The position numbers and the translations under genes are program-made. A stretch of DNA of 25,454 bases from Colivivens sp964537205 (GTDB lineage Bacteria; Bacteroidota; Bacteroidia; Bacteroidales; Bacteroidaceae), in NCBI GenBank assembly GCA_964537205.1, contig CAZHZH010000037.1, positions 1 through 25,454 of the forward strand. The letters are read 5' to 3'. Below the pieces are notes generated by a model that did not search any database, was not told the DNA's origin, and saw only the letters and a list, made by a program, of their open reading frames with translations. Shown here piece by piece: positions 7,929 through 15,622 of this stretch (position 1 is its first letter; the number at the start of each line of letters is the position of its first letter).

Positions 7929-9322
7929 CCTTTCGCAGCATAAACCTCTTCAATGGTCATTGGTTTCTTCTTGTGACCAAGCAGGCGCGCGCCGTCCTCG
8001 GTTATTACGTAGTCAAGTTCGTTGCGCAGGCCGGTGAAGTTCTTCCAAGCCTCAAGTTTGTCATAGTTGATGAAGTCGGTAAACTGCTTCTCGGCCTTCC
8101 ATTTGTCAATAAGTTCAGGAATGAAGTAAATTCCGGGCTCGATAGTGAATACGAAACCTGGCTCAAGCTTGCGGGCGAGACGTAGTGACTTGAATCCGAA
8201 CTGGGCGCTCTTCTTCTCACCGTCGGCGTAACCAACGTATTGTTCTCCAAGATTTTCCATGTCGTGAACGTCGAGTCCCATCATGTGGCCCACTCCGCAA
8301 GGGAAGAATATGGCGTATGCTCCTGTCTCCGCGGCCTCTCTTGGATCGCCTTTCATAAGTCCTATCTCCTTCATTCCGGCACAAATTGTTTCTGCTGCCG
8401 CAAGGTGGGCTTCCTTATATGGTACGCCAGGAGCGAGCTTCGACACTGCTGCCTGGAACGATTTCAAATGCAGGTTGTATATCATGGCTTGCTGCTCTGT
8501 GAATTTTTCACTGACAGGCATTGATGATGACAAGTCGCCTGCATAGTGCAGCTCGTCTTCTGCTCCTGCGTCGATTAACAGAATGTCGCCCTCATGCAGT
8601 GTATTCACAAAAGCGTGCTGGTGAAGTGTCTGTCCTTTGGTAGTGGCAATGGTAGGGAATGATTTGAAACAGCCCTGGCTTAATACCGCCTCGTCGATTG
8701 CGGCGGCGATCTGTGCTTCTGTCACGCCAGGGCGGGCGGCTCTGTATGCGGCAAGATGCATGTCTATGCTTATGTCGATAGCCGACTCTATATGCTCAAG
8801 TTCTTCAGCCGTTTTGTGGTTGCGCATGTTCACAATAGCCTTTATCATCGTCACTGATGCCTTGTCTGCCTGTTCTGCGGGATTGATGCCGAGGAGTTCT
8901 TGAAGCCACACTTGGTGCTCGCCCCTGTATGGAGGCAGGAAGTGTATGGTCTGTCCCTTGGATTGCGCGTTCTTCACGTATGTTGCCAGTTCTGAAAGAG
9001 GCTTTGTCTCAGTTATCCCCACAACCGAGCTCTTTTCGGCAATAGTAGGCTGATAGCCCATCCATACGATGTCATCAATTGTGAGTTCGTTCCCGAATAT
9101 TATTTCTTTGTCGTTGTCGATGTCGATTACTGCAGCCAAGCCTGCGTAATCACCGCCGAAAAAATAGAGAAAAGAACTGTCTTGGCGGAATCTGTATGCG
9201 TTGTCCGCATAGTTCATTCCGGCTTCGCCGTTACCAAGGAAGAGCATCAAACCGCTTCCAACCTTCTTCTTAAGTTCTGCCCTGCGCTGTACGTAGGTCT
9301 CTTTTTTAAATGGTCTGTTCAT
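7925..9322 (-). CDS. pepP: Xaa-Pro aminopeptidase (aminopeptidase P family, M24B)
   Basis: This 465-residue metallopeptidase should remove the first residue from peptides with proline in position two, in the cytoplasm (no signal peptide is seen). Residues 1-150 are the AMP_N domain (MLFLGNGEAGMNYADNAYRFRQDSSFLYFFGG). The C-terminal pita-bread domain has the metal ligands D251 (DAGAE), D263, H346 (GVGHMMGLDVHD), E395 (FTIEPGIY) and E435 (LRNELDYVITEDG). The D-to-D spacing is 12 rather than the 11 of E. coli PepP, a one-residue insertion. A strong promoter (TTTG, 19 bp, TACCTTTG) lies about 65 bases upstream. The stop overlaps the start of the UvrA-like gene. Confidence 0.93.
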   Translation of the reverse strand: MNRPFKKETYVQRRAELKKKVGSGLMLFLGNGEAGMNYADNAYRFRQDSSFLYFFGGDYAGLAAVIDIDNDKEIIFGNELTIDDIVWMGYQPTIAEKSSVVGITETKPLSELATYVKNAQSKGQTIHFLPPYRGEHQVWLQELLGINPAEQADKASVTMIKAIVNMRNHKTAEELEHIESAIDISIDMHLAAYRAARPGVTEAQIAAAIDEAVLSQGCFKSFPTIATTKGQTLHQHAFVNTLHEGDILLIDAGAEDELHYAGDLSSSMPVSEKFTEQQAMIYNLHLKSFQAAVSKLAPGVPYKEAHLAAAETICAGMKEIGLMKGDPREAAETGAYAIFFPCGVGHMMGLDVHDMENLGEQYVGYADGEKKSAQFGFKSLRLARKLEPGFVFTIEPGIYFIPELIDKWKAEKQFTDFINYDKLEAWKNFTGLRNELDYVITEDGARLLGHKKKPMTIEEVYAAKG

Positions 9323-9386
9323 AGTTCAAAAGTTTAGTATTCTATCGCTTTGGCTAATATAGGACACACCTATATTATATATACTG

Positions 9387-9417
9387 CAAAGGTAAGACAA
9401 ATCGAACACAGTACAAA
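9387..9417 (-). promoter_or_regulatory. Promoter of the aminopeptidase/UvrA-like unit
   Basis: The minus strand carries TTTG (9417-9414), exactly 19 bases of spacer, then TACCTTTG (9394-9387). This is the best match in the window to the Bacteroidetes -33/-7 consensus. Confidence 0.75.
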
Positions 9418-9491
9418 ATAATTCCTTATAATTTTTATTGATATAAGTGCGCGTTGACTCGTTTTGTCGGAAAAAGTTTAATGGAAGAATC

Positions 9492-9506
9492 CCTAAATAG
9501 TTTAGG
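9492..9506. promoter_or_regulatory. Perfect inverted repeat, possible operator
   Basis: CCTAAA-TAG-TTTAGG is symmetrical, with 6-bp arms. It lies between the divergent aminopeptidase and 9610 genes, about 100 bp before the latter. It could be a repressor site, but nothing else supports this. Confidence 0.25.
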
Positions 9507-9609
9507 AAAAGAAACCGCCTTGCCGCATTAAAACTTTCTGCCTTTGCAGAGTCAAAAATGCAGAAACAAATAAAAACGATAACAAATAAAAAAAGAAAGG
9601 AAACAAGTT

Positions 9610-10110
9610 ATGAAGAAGTTATTCGCAACATTGGTGGCAGTAGTAGTCACACTCGCAGCATCCGCTCAAAGTTCAGTAGTGTATTACACTCCGGTAAACA
9701 AGACGATGGAAGTGGGAATCGGTTTTGACCCATACTCTCACAAGTGCATATTCAGTATCATTGAAGAGTCGAAGAACGATGTGGACTTCACATTCGACAT
9801 TCTCAACCATAACGGACAAAGTGTGCTCGGATCAACAAAGGCACTGAACGAAGGGAAAGTCAATATAATCCCAAAAACAAGGAAAGTCAGTTACTATGCT
9901 TGTAATTACGAGCTTACGATTGGTGAACTCAGGTCGTTAATACGTACTGCTAATGATAATGGCAAAGTTGTAATCAACGGTGTTGAGTTCGACGGCGGAG
10001 AACTAGCAAGCACCCTGAAGGATATAGAGGACAAATGGTTCAAGCCTGCCGGAACGAATGAGAGAGGCCGTTTCTTCCGCCCGGATCGTCCTGTAGAATT
10101 TAGAGATTAA
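9610..10110 (+). CDS. Exported protein of unknown function
   Basis: I do not recognise this 166-residue protein. It has a clear signal peptide, MKKLFATLVAVVVTLAASA, with probable cleavage before or after Q20, so it should be periplasmic or surface-exposed. The mature part is mainly polar and probably beta-rich (SVVYYTPVNKTMEVGIGFD, CIFSIIEESKND), followed by a segment with IGELRSLIRTANDNGKVVINGVEF, a possible helix-strand unit, and a basic tail GRFFRPDRPVEFRD. It has no transmembrane segment after the signal. It stands alone: the aminopeptidase gene diverges from it and the histidine kinase gene converges on it. Upstream, TGCCTTTG (9539-9546) is a weak -7 candidate, and GAAAGGAAAC precedes the ATG. 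Confidence 0.8.
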   Translation: MKKLFATLVAVVVTLAASAQSSVVYYTPVNKTMEVGIGFDPYSHKCIFSIIEESKNDVDFTFDILNHNGQSVLGSTKALNEGKVNIIPKTRKVSYYACNYELTIGELRSLIRTANDNGKVVINGVEFDGGELASTLKDIEDKWFKPAGTNERGRFFRPDRPVEFRD

Positions 10111-10192
10111 GCCTTGAGCCACACTTAAAGGCAAGGAGCCATAAAAGTGACAACATAATTTTAAGAATCATTATTTATAACGACAAAGAGAT

Positions 10193-10212
10193 GTGCGGGG
10201 TATGCCCCGCGC
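10193..10212 (+). terminator. GC-rich hairpin, probable terminator of the 9610 gene
   Basis: GCGGGG (10195-10200), loop TATG and CCCCGC (10205-10210) form a strong hairpin; a G.U pair and a G-C pair extend it. CCCTTTGGTTTT follows a few bases later. It lies about 85 bp after the stop codon at 10110. Confidence 0.45.
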
Positions 10213-10287
10213 GTCCCTTTGGTTTTATACTTATTTCATCAGGGTTTCATGTTCGCTTGCCGTTCAATTATAGTGCACTTCATTCAT

Positions 10288-10307
10288 CGTTCAGCCAAGG
10301 CTGAACG
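10288..10307. repeat. Palindromic repeat, copy 1
   Basis: CGTTCAGCCAAGGCTGAACG has 9-bp arms around an AA centre. The same 20 bases recur 67 bp further on. Confidence 0.7.
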
Positions 10308-10348
10308 GTGCTTGAAACCTGTTTCAAACGCAAAGACATGCTGTTTCA

Positions 10349-10378
10349 TTTACCGTTCAGCCAAGGCTGAACGGTAAA
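10349..10378. repeat. Palindromic repeat, copy 2, with longer arms
   Basis: The same 20-base core as copy 1 lies at 10354-10373 and is extended to 14-bp perfect arms (TTTACCGTTCAGCC / GGCTGAACGGTAAA) around AA. As RNA it would be a very stable hairpin on either strand and may stop both converging transcripts. Confidence 0.7.
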
Positions 10379-10411
10379 ACACAAAGATATTGCAGCTTGG
10401 AAGTACCGCTT

Positions 10412-10426
10412 TGCCGAGGCTCGGCA
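10412..10426 (+). terminator. Third hairpin, terminator-like
   Basis: TGCCGA-GGC-TCGGCA is followed on the plus strand by GTTTATTT. The sequence is unrelated to the two copies of the palindrome. It could act as a backup terminator for rightward transcription. Confidence 0.3.
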
Positions 10427-10468
10427 GTTTATTTGCGAAGCGAATATATATATAATGTAGTACTGCGG

Positions 10469-11935
10469 TCATCGGGTCAAGTTGAACCTGATGGTAAGTC
10501 CTCCGCCTGGTGTCAGTTCCGCTGACACTTTTCCGCCGTGTGCCGCCACCGCGTTCTTTACTATTGAAAGTCCGAGGCCTGTGCCTCCTGCCTTCCGTGA
10601 CCTGCCCTTGTCAACTCTGTAGAAACGTTCGAACAAATGAAGCAGATGCTGCGGTTCCACTCCGATACCATTGTCACTGACGGTGAACTCGTACGATTTT
10701 ATCCCGCCATCCTCGACCTCTATGCATACAATGCTGACTTTTGTAGCACCTGTGGCGTATGCCAGGATATTGTCAATCAAGTTGCGGAAGATGCTGTATA
10801 TAAGCCCTTGGTCGCCCTTGACTACTACATTGTCTGGAACGTTCAGGCAAACCTTCAGACATTTTTGTTGGAACTGAAGCTCCGTGTCGTCCAAAACAGA
10901 GTTTATGACATCGGTTACATTGACGGGCTTCCCTCCTTTGAATCCGTTGTTGTTATCCCCGGTCTTTACTATTTCATCGAGCTTTGTCAGTGTCGACATG
11001 TCGAGCAGCAGGTCCGACATGCGTTTGCTTTGTGCGTAGCATCGTTCGAGGAAATGCATGCGTTTTGCCTCGTCCATGTCGGGATTTTGTAATATTGTTT
11101 CCAAGTATCCCTGTATGCTTGCCGCCGGGGTTTTCAATTCGTGTGCGGCATTTTGGGTGAGCTGGCGCTTTATTCTTGCCTTGTCCTCTTCGGAATGTTT
11201 CAGTTTCCAATATTGTGCGATGATGGTATGGCTGATGTCGCCGAGTTCGTCGTCCGGCAATTTGCGCTCAAGCTCATGGTCGAGTTCGTCGTCGCTCTCA
11301 GCCTTGGATGCAAACTCGCGCAAATACCTTATGTGCCGGCTGATGCGTGACGTGTTGAAGTATAAGACGATGCCGAGGGTCAGGGTGAGCAGCAGTGCGA
11401 AATAGATGTATGTGTTGTCGGCCTGTAGCGAATGGGTTAGTTCCGCCGAATAAGGAACCGCCGTGCGTATGATTAGTCCTGCAGTGCCGTTCTTTATACT
11501 GTCAGAGGGGAAGTATGTGGCTGAATAGAAATATGTCGTCTTGGTCGATTCCGAAGTGCGCTTTATATCATATCCGTACCCATTTTGAAGTGCCTGCCTG
11601 ACCTCTTCTCTTTCCAAGTGATTGCCCATGGAACCCACATCATGATCCCGTGAGTCTAATACGACGGTTCCGTCAGCTTTGATTATTGTCACACGCAGCC
11701 CCTTGACATTGTGCCGTGCCACGTATTGATCGAACTCGCCTCTGTCGCACAACTTGTCCGGTCCCAGGGTCTGCATCATTTGGTAGTTGTACATTTGCAG
11801 GCGCGACTCCAAAATGTCGATTTTATAATTTTTCTCCCTATAATACTGGTACACGCTGAAACAGACGGCGAACACAATGAACACGCCGCCTACGCTGTAC
11901 AACAGATTTTTCTGGAACGACCTTGATCTAAACAT
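10469..11935 (-). CDS. Membrane sensor histidine kinase (PhoR/ResE-like)
   Basis: The 488-residue protein senses an extracytoplasmic or membrane signal and phosphorylates the regulator encoded just upstream. Transmembrane helix 1 spans about 11-29 and helix 2 about 175-193. The roughly 145 residues between them, containing VTIIKADGTVVLDSR, look like a periplasmic PAS/Cache-type sensor. A HAMP-like linker follows (194-250), then the dimerisation domain with phospho-accepting H265 in AAHELKTPAASIQGYLE. The ATPase domain shows the N box RNLIDNILAYA (384-394), DNGIGVE (421-427), the F box LFERFYRVDKGRSR and GTGLGLSIV (451-459). All key residues are present. It follows the response regulator gene after 20 bp. 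The signal is unknown. Confidence 0.93.
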   Translation of the reverse strand: MFRSRSFQKNLLYSVGGVFIVFAVCFSVYQYYREKNYKIDILESRLQMYNYQMMQTLGPDKLCDRGEFDQYVARHNVKGLRVTIIKADGTVVLDSRDHDVGSMGNHLEREEVRQALQNGYGYDIKRTSESTKTTYFYSATYFPSDSIKNGTAGLIIRTAVPYSAELTHSLQADNTYIYFALLLTLTLGIVLYFNTSRISRHIRYLREFASKAESDDELDHELERKLPDDELGDISHTIIAQYWKLKHSEEDKARIKRQLTQNAAHELKTPAASIQGYLETILQNPDMDEAKRMHFLERCYAQSKRMSDLLLDMSTLTKLDEIVKTGDNNNGFKGGKPVNVTDVINSVLDDTELQFQQKCLKVCLNVPDNVVVKGDQGLIYSIFRNLIDNILAYATGATKVSIVCIEVEDGGIKSYEFTVSDNGIGVEPQHLLHLFERFYRVDKGRSRKAGGTGLGLSIVKNAVAAHGGKVSAELTPGGGLTIRFNLTR

Positions 11936-11955
11936 AATCCCATGGTTTAAGTATG

Positions 11956-12696
11956 CTACACTTCAAACACATATCCATATCCGAAACGGGTCTTTATTTG
12001 TTTGCCGTACTTACCGATTTTTTTCCTCAGGCGGGTGATGTTGACATCCACGGTGCGGTCGAGAACGTACGCGTCGCTCGGCCAGCAGCGGTCGAGCAGC
12101 TCATTGCGGCTGAACACCTTGCCGGGGTTCTTCAAAAACAGCTGCAGCAATTCAAACTCCAGTTTCGTGAGTGGTACCGGCTCGTTGTCAAGGGTGACGG
12201 TCTTGGCGGACGAATCCAGGCACAGGGTCTTGTAGCGTGTCACAGTCTCTGAGGCGTTCTGTCTGACAGCATCGGAAATCCCTTTCGGCGAGTCTTTCCG
12301 CGTACGTCTCAACACAGCCTTCACCCTCGCCTTTACCTCTTTCATGCTTAGGGGCTTCGATATGTAGTCGTCACCGCCGATGTTGAGTCCTTTGACCATA
12401 CTGTCCTCATCGTCGAGCGCGGTAATGAAAATAATAGGAATGTCGGCGGTTTGCGGGTTCTCTTTCAGCTTTCTTGCCATTTGGAAACCAGACATCTCAC
12501 CCATCATGATGTCGAGCATAATAAGGGAATACGGAGCCGTGCCGCTTGCCGTGTCGCTATTGGATAAGGACTCCTCTATTTTTTGTAATGCGGACTCTGC
12601 GGAATATGCGGCATCCACCTCGTATCCTTCTGTTTCAAGGTTATATTGCAATATCTCGCATATATCCTGCTCATCGTCAACTACAAGTATTCTCAT
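11956..12696 (-). CDS. OmpR/PhoB-family response regulator
   Basis: The 246-residue regulator pairs with the downstream kinase. The receiver domain has the acidic pair D7-D8, phosphorylation site D62 in IMLDIMMGEMSG, T92 and K114 in YISKPLS. A winged-helix DNA-binding domain follows (about 150-246), with TKLEFELLQLFLKNPGKVFSR and a recognition-helix region near RTVDVNITRLRKKIGK, ending in RFGYGYVFEV. The open frame runs 17 codons further upstream, but ATG at 12694-12696 gives the normal start MRILVVDDE. The receiver is slightly long: about ten extra polar residues (SLSNSDTASGTA) precede the phosphorylated strand. A TATCTTTG box lies 29 bases upstream of the ATG, inside the rejected extension, which also supports the shorter start. 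Confidence 0.94.
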   Translation of the reverse strand: MRILVVDDEQDICEILQYNLETEGYEVDAAYSAESALQKIEESLSNSDTASGTAPYSLIMLDIMMGEMSGFQMARKLKENPQTADIPIIFITALDDEDSMVKGLNIGGDDYISKPLSMKEVKARVKAVLRRTRKDSPKGISDAVRQNASETVTRYKTLCLDSSAKTVTLDNEPVPLTKLEFELLQLFLKNPGKVFSRNELLDRCWPSDAYVLDRTVDVNITRLRKKIGKYGKQIKTRFGYGYVFEV

Positions 12697-12724
12697 GCAT
12701 ACGGATTTTTTATTCTTGACAATG

Positions 12725-12732
12725 CAAAGATA
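12725..12732 (-). promoter_or_regulatory. -7 box of the two-component operon
   Basis: The minus strand reads TATCTTTG, followed 28 bases later by the ATG of the response regulator. The nearest upstream TTTG is 25 bases away, further than usual, so activity may need an activator. Confidence 0.55.
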
Positions 12733-12884
12733 CATTATATTTGCCAATGCGAAGCCACAAACTTGTTACGATATTATGACAAATTGCGAACCGCTCGGCG
12801 TACTTGGCCTTCGAGATGCTCTCTGCATTAGAAACTCGGACGTTCTATCTAATGTGTGCCGGATTTGACGATGTATAAATCAAA

Positions 12885-12914
12885 CTCGTTGGCGGATTGA
12901 ATTCCGTCAACGAG
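12885..12914 (-). terminator. Probable terminator of the ECF/DUF4252 operon
   Basis: On the minus strand CTCGTTGACGGA (12914-12903), loop ATTCAA and TCCGCCAACGAG (12896-12885) pair over 12 positions with one mismatch and are followed by TTTGATTT. The hairpin starts 24 bases after the stop of the last gene. Confidence 0.6.
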
Positions 12915-12937
12915 TATTATCTGTTATTTTCCTTGTG

Positions 12938-13423
12938 TTACTTTCCTTGTCGCTGGCTCTCGTTCATCAGCTTTTCCACATCCTTCTCGTTAAACTTGCC
13001 GGAGAATGCCATTACCACGCTTTCCGACTCCTCATCCACCGCCATCAAAAGCACTGAGCCGCTTTTAGCCTCCTTTATATAAAACTTCACTTTGTCGGTG
13101 TCATCGTTGATCGACATCATGAGTTCGTATTTGTTGTTCTTGACCATCTTCTCCACGGTCGCGTCAATCTTCGCGCGCGTCGCCTTTTTTTCAGTAGACA
13201 CAATCTGTATGGCGGAAAGTTTGTTCATAAGTCCTTTGATGTCAATTCCCGGAACTTCTGGCGAGGCAAGCCCCGCGGCCATTCTGAGCATTGTCTTTGA
13301 TATGTATACGTAAGTCACGTCTTTCATCTCGGCGAATTGCTCCAACTCCTTGACTTGGGCATTTGCCTTCAGTCCGTACAAGGCTGACAATACAACACAC
13401 AACATTATTATTAATCGTTTCAT
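12938..13423 (-). CDS. Exported DUF4252 protein, copy B
   Basis: The 161-residue protein has a signal peptide MKRLIIMLCVVLSALYGLKANA, probably cut before Q23, so it acts outside the cytoplasm. The mature protein starts QVKELEQFAEMKDVTYVYISKTML and continues with KLSAIQIVSTEKKATRAKI and SGKFNEKDVEKLMNES, the layout of DUF4252 proteins in Bacteroidetes. It shares with its neighbour, copy A, the patterns EQF..MKDV.Y and KL..(I/V)QIV.TEKK..R.K, so the two arose by duplication. The function of the family is unknown. It is the last gene of the ECF operon, 13 bp after copy A and before a terminator hairpin. It may be a client or a sensor of the sigma factor pathway. Confidence 0.85.
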   Translation of the reverse strand: MKRLIIMLCVVLSALYGLKANAQVKELEQFAEMKDVTYVYISKTMLRMAAGLASPEVPGIDIKGLMNKLSAIQIVSTEKKATRAKIDATVEKMVKNNKYELMMSINDDTDKVKFYIKEAKSGSVLLMAVDEESESVVMAFSGKFNEKDVEKLMNESQRQGK

Positions 13424-13436
13424 ATTAATGCTTTTT

Positions 13437-13880
13437 TTATTTTAAATTGTTCTTGATAAAATCACCGATGTCCGACATTGTGAAATTTCCGGTGATCGCG
13501 ATTATCATATATTCGTCCTCATCGTTAAATACCTGGACAAGCTCGCAAGAATCATCGGTTTCTTTTATGTAGCTTTTGTATTCCTCGCTTGTCACAACTA
13601 ATGGTTGGAACTTGTCATCCTTTAAGATCTTTGCCACAGCCGATTTCAACTTTTTGCGTTTTGATTTCTTCTCTGTTTCTACAATCTGTACAGACTGCAA
13701 TTTAGACACCAACTCATTGAATCCGGGTATAGGTAGTTGCCGAGTAGAGTTAATCTCGTCTTTTGTCACAAGCTTATAATCCACATCTTTCATATTAGTG
13801 AATTGCTCCAGTTCCCTGACTTGGGCGCTTGCGGCCGTTCCGGTTATTATTATCAATATTGTTAATATTATTCGGTTCAT
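13437..13880 (-). CDS. Exported DUF4252 protein, copy A
   Basis: The 147-residue protein has a signal peptide MNRIILTILIIITGTAASA with cleavage expected near Q20. The mature part starts QVRELEQFTNMKDVDYKLVTKDE and contains KLQSVQIVETEKKSKRKKL, a very basic segment, then ITGNFTMSDIGDFIKNNLK at the end. It is a diverged tandem relative of the protein at 12938-13423; it is shorter by about 14 residues, and the basic stretch (KKSKRKKLK) is stronger here. Its start lies 2 bp after the stop of the one-helix membrane protein gene, so translational coupling is likely. No catalytic motif is seen. Confidence 0.84.
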   Translation of the reverse strand: MNRIILTILIIITGTAASAQVRELEQFTNMKDVDYKLVTKDEINSTRQLPIPGFNELVSKLQSVQIVETEKKSKRKKLKSAVAKILKDDKFQPLVVTSEEYKSYIKETDDSCELVQVFNDEDEYMIIAITGNFTMSDIGDFIKNNLK

Positions 13881-13882
13881 AA

Positions 13883-14260
13883 CTATTCCATTATTTTAAA
13901 TTGTTTCTCTAATACTTTCTGAGCCTTGTACACCTTGTTGTTGGCGTTCTTATACTGGTTCATGCCGCGGTTAAGATTCTCGGCAACAAGTCCGATAGCC
14001 TTTTCAGCCTCCTTGTATGCGGTTTCGGGATCACTGTATGTATCTCTCAGTCCCGCGCTTTTGCTTGGCTGATTGTAGAAGTAGAGGTCTATACCCGACA
14101 ACAGAGCAATGGAAGCCGCAATACCAATCGTTTTCATTCGCAAGCTACGCCGTTTGGCATGCTCCATTCTTTCCCACTGGTCGATAGAGGATGATAGCCG
14201 CTGTTCGAGTCCTGTCGGTATTGGTATTTTGTCAAGTTCATCGAAATTCAGTTTTTCCAT
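13883..14260 (-). CDS. One-helix membrane protein in the anti-sigma position
   Basis: The 125-residue protein has a charged N-terminal part of about 43 residues (MEKLNFDELDKIPIPTGLEQ, then a helix with DQWERMEHAKRRSLR). One transmembrane helix follows (about 44-62, TIGIAASIALLSGIDLYFY), then a polar outer part with a predicted amphipathic helix (PETAYKEAEKAIGLVAENLNR). The positive RR.LRMK before the helix suggests the N-terminus is inside. The gene overlaps the 3' end of the ECF sigma gene by 13 bp, the arrangement of sigma/anti-sigma pairs. No HxxxCxxC zinc motif is present. The role as anti-sigma factor is inferred from topology and position alone. Confidence 0.7.
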   Translation of the reverse strand: MEKLNFDELDKIPIPTGLEQRLSSSIDQWERMEHAKRRSLRMKTIGIAASIALLSGIDLYFYNQPSKSAGLRDTYSDPETAYKEAEKAIGLVAENLNRGMNQYKNANNKVYKAQKVLEKQFKIME

Positions 14261-14760
14261 GTTCCCGTTATTTTTAAAAATTGATACTTAAGCTTGTTTC
14301 TGACCCTCATGATTATAACCCTTATATTGCCGTTGGACAATCTGGTAGTGTTCCCGATGTCTTCGTATGACATACCGTCGACCATACGCATTTGTGCGAT
14401 TTTGCGTTCTTTTTCCGGCAGCCGGTTGATAAGGCGGATTATTCTTTCCGCATCTTCCTTTTGTTCTACCTGTACGTCCAAGCCGTCGTCTGGGTCTGCC
14501 TTAATGTCGTCGTGTAGTTCTACAGACATGTCTGGCTTGTTTGCCCGATGCCGGTCACGATACATATTCTGTATGACGGTTATGAGATAATTGGTCTTTA
14601 TAGAATCTTCTGGCAGCCTGTCACGTTGCCTCCACAATTTAAGATACATGTCTTGCAGCAGGTCCTCCGCGTCCTGGGAGTTGCCTTCCAAGCGGTAAGC
14701 CACTCTGTAAAGCAGCTTATAGTGGGGCATATAACGTTCCTTGAATTCTATTGAGTCCAT
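14248..14760 (-). CDS. ECF-type RNA polymerase sigma factor
   Basis: The 170-residue protein has both ECF domains. Region 2 is YKLLYRVAYRLEGNSQDAEDLLQDMYLKLWRQR (about 14-47), with the AEDLLQD core that binds RNA polymerase and the -10 element. Region 4 is about 109-160 (INRLPEKERKIAQMRMVDGMSYEDIG, then LSNGNIRVIIMRVRNKLK), a helix-turn-helix that reads the -35 element. The open frame continues 46 codons upstream, but that part overlaps the previous gene and lacks sigma features, so ATG at 14758-14760 (MDSIEFKERYMP) is chosen; it is 26 bp after the upstream stop. Target genes probably include its own operon. Confidence 0.93.
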   Translation of the reverse strand: MDSIEFKERYMPHYKLLYRVAYRLEGNSQDAEDLLQDMYLKLWRQRDRLPEDSIKTNYLITVIQNMYRDRHRANKPDMSVELHDDIKADPDDGLDVQVEQKEDAERIIRLINRLPEKERKIAQMRMVDGMSYEDIGNTTRLSNGNIRVIIMRVRNKLKYQFLKITGTWKN

Positions 14761-14786
14761 TAGCGCAAGGCCGTGTTTGTGATATA

Positions 14787-15605
14787 CTATTTTTCCGGTG
14801 TGGAATATTTTACGTGCAATGCGCAATTCCCCGTTATGTTCAAATCGGGAAATTCCTCCTTCACTGCCTGCCTCCCCATATAATAGTGGCAGCTGCACGA
14901 TTCCATGGCGATTCCGCGGCTGCCCAAATAGTCCATGGCCTCTTTTTCTGAATGTAGTTCAGGATACAGCGTTCCATTGATAATGACCGCCAGGTTCTTC
15001 CAGTCTACCTCATCGCCGTCATCTTCATCGTCAGTACTATCGATTTGCATCATATTAAGCTCCATCATCTTCTTCATGTCGTCCATGCTTATTCTGAATA
15101 CGGCGTGGGATATATATATCTTGGTAAGGAAATTAATCTTTATGACAGACTCTGTGATGTCGTCTCCTTCTGTCCTTACATACATTTGCAGATTATGGAA
15201 GAAATCCGTGTCACCTTTTAGAATACGCTTGAAATTAGAGAAGATATTCTCGGCGGATTCCGTGTCTTCCGTGTCTTCAGGGTTTTCATTAAACACTAAA
15301 AAAGGCTCGAAACCTTTGAGGGAGTTAATATCTTTCATGAGTGTCTCGCTTTGCGAGGAGTTGAGCTCCATCCCTACCTGCTCCACCTTCTTGAAGCTCT
15401 TGATGATCTTGTTTACGTCAATCCCGTTGCGGGCATAATCTACGCTGTCCTTTTTATACTCCTTCAGGTTTTCCTTTGTCATGTCAGAGTATTCAGCACC
15501 AGGGAATGACTTGTATTTCTCAATCAGCTGATCAGCGGTTTGCGCATACATGCATCCTGCCAATGACAGCAAAATCAGAGTAATGATTCTTGTTTGCTTT
15601 CTCAT
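14787..15605 (-). CDS. Exported DUF4252-like protein with extra C-terminal domain
   Basis: This 272-residue protein is the first gene of the ECF operon. Its N-terminus MRKQTRIITLILLSLAGCMYAQ could be a lipoprotein signal (LAGC, lipidation at C18) or an ordinary signal cut near AQ. Residues 24-185 resemble the DUF4252 layout of the two downstream proteins: QLIEKYKSFPGAEYSDMTKENL near the start and FRISMDDMKKMMELN near the end. A very acidic linker (DSTDDEDDGDEVD, 189-201) follows, then a 70-residue domain with AVIINGTLYPE and MESCSCHYYMGRQAV. The last part has the spacing of plug-like modules in TonB-dependent proteins (V.I.G..., then IES......G..A), with a Cys-Ser-Cys where most relatives have hydrophobic residues. 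The assignment of that domain is an inference. Confidence 0.75.
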   Translation of the reverse strand: MRKQTRIITLILLSLAGCMYAQTADQLIEKYKSFPGAEYSDMTKENLKEYKKDSVDYARNGIDVNKIIKSFKKVEQVGMELNSSQSETLMKDINSLKGFEPFLVFNENPEDTEDTESAENIFSNFKRILKGDTDFFHNLQMYVRTEGDDITESVIKINFLTKIYISHAVFRISMDDMKKMMELNMMQIDSTDDEDDGDEVDWKNLAVIINGTLYPELHSEKEAMDYLGSRGIAMESCSCHYYMGRQAVKEEFPDLNITGNCALHVKYSTPEK

Positions 15606-15622
15606 ATAAATGATGTTTAAAG

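Larger units (their letters stand above)
10111..10468. other. 358-bp convergent intergenic region rich in stem-loops
   Basis: No gene is seen. It lies between the ends of the 9610 gene and the histidine kinase gene. It contains a GC-rich terminator-like hairpin (10193-10212), two copies of one palindrome (10288-10307 and 10349-10378) and a third, unrelated hairpin (10412-10426). Confidence 0.75.

Noticed and set aside
10288..10378. CRISPR array
   Set aside because: Only two copies of the 20-base palindrome, differing extensions, no regular spacers and no cas genes.
14761..14898. Longer start for the ECF sigma factor (46 extra residues)
   Set aside because: The extension overlaps the end of the previous gene and has no sigma-factor features.
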